Positions 6,147 to 6,311 of a stretch of 6,311 bases of DNA are shown piece by piece (within the stretch, counting starts at the first letter, position 1; every line of letters begins with the position of its first letter). Source of the DNA: Bryobacteraceae bacterium (lineage in GTDB: Bacteria; Acidobacteriota; Terriglobia; Bryobacterales; Bryobacteraceae); the NCBI GenBank assembly GCA_030036985.1, contig JASHSD010000100.1:1-6311 (forward strand), in the 5' to 3' direction. The translations under genes and the position numbers were made by a program. Below the pieces are notes generated by a model. That model was not told where the DNA came from and made no database searches. It was given only the letters and a program-made list of their open reading frames with translations.

Positions 6147-6311
6147 ATTTAAAGTTTCCAAACGCCGGCCCATATGGGAGGCTATGGAAGATTGAGGCTA
6201 TTGACTGAGTTTGAGCGCGAGGAACTGACCCGGTGGTCCCGGTCGCGCACTCTGGAGGCGCGGGATGTGTTCGTCGCCTCGCTGATTTTGGCTTTGGCTG
6301 ACGGCAAAAGC
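6147..6311 (+). mobile_element. Left end of an IS630-like element (incomplete)
   Basis: The element is inferred from the transposase start and from the point where quinoprotein coding sequence stops making sense (about 6146). IS630 elements insert at TA and duplicate it. A TA is present at 6142-6143, but the terminal inverted repeat cannot be confirmed because the right end is outside the window. The left limit is accurate to perhaps 30 bases. Confidence 0.55.
6174..6311 (+). CDS. IS630-family transposase, N-terminal part (runs off edge)
   Basis: A plus-strand frame of 46 codons from ATG 6174 is open to the window edge. Residues 9-46 (LLTEFEREELTRWSRSRTLEARDVFVASLILALADGKS overall) match the start of IS630-type DDE transposases, just before their helix-turn-helix. 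The spaced pattern EREEL..W.RSR...AR is typical of that family. ATG 6174 lacks an upstream ribosome site. TTG 6192 has GGGAGG ten bases before it (6176-6181) and may be the true start. The catalytic DDE domain lies beyond the window. It transcribes away from the quinoprotein remnant it probably interrupted. Confidence 0.8.
   Translation, partial: MGGYGRLRLLTEFEREELTRWSRSRTLEARDVFVASLILALADGKS

Overview
The window looks like chromosomal DNA of a moderately GC-rich soil-type bacterium. The best guess is an acidobacterium of the Solibacter/Bryobacter kind. That guess rests only on the style of the PQQ-propeller gene remnant and on general codon preference, and no marker gene in the window can prove it. 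Nearly all functional content lies on the minus strand. The exception is a transposase gene entering at the right edge on the plus strand.

Layout from left to right. Positions 10-54 hold five 9-bp tandem repeats. Positions 119-988 (-) hold the remains of a DUF4297/Cap4-like dsDNA nuclease gene of the anti-phage type. It has an in-frame stop, an apparent internal deletion at the nuclease core and a QxK-to-QxR change. About 280 bp without a gene follow, containing a duplicated 10-mer. Next comes an intact tRNA-Lys(TTT) with encoded CCA (1270-1345, -). A strong intrinsic terminator (1493-1529, -) closes a two-gene minus-strand operon. The upstream gene (4688-2586) encodes a 700-aa protein with a zinc-dependent phospholipase C-like N-terminal domain, a Pro-rich linker and a hydrophobic segment. 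The downstream gene (2540-1578) encodes a 320-aa Ig/CARDB-like beta-rich protein. Both genes have clear Shine-Dalgarno sites.

The operon is followed upstream by a 3'-end fragment of a tRNA, probably tRNA-Pro, on the plus strand (4810-4846). It looks like the attachment-site scar of an integrated element. Positions 4847-5578 hold no confident gene, only one small ORF of doubtful status. Positions 5579-6146 (-) are the C-terminal piece of a PQQ-dependent quinoprotein dehydrogenase, with a one-base frameshift and a missing 5' part. From 6174 to the right edge runs the start of an IS630-family transposase (+), whose insertion probably truncated the quinoprotein gene.

Overall this is accessory DNA. 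Two tRNA-associated junctions, a decayed defence nuclease, a broken dehydrogenase and an IS surround one healthy-looking operon. The operon is the only apparently intact protein-coding system. Its two proteins probably act together, but their function is unknown. The phospholipase-like domain lacks some residues expected of the canonical zinc site, so enzymatic activity should not be assumed.
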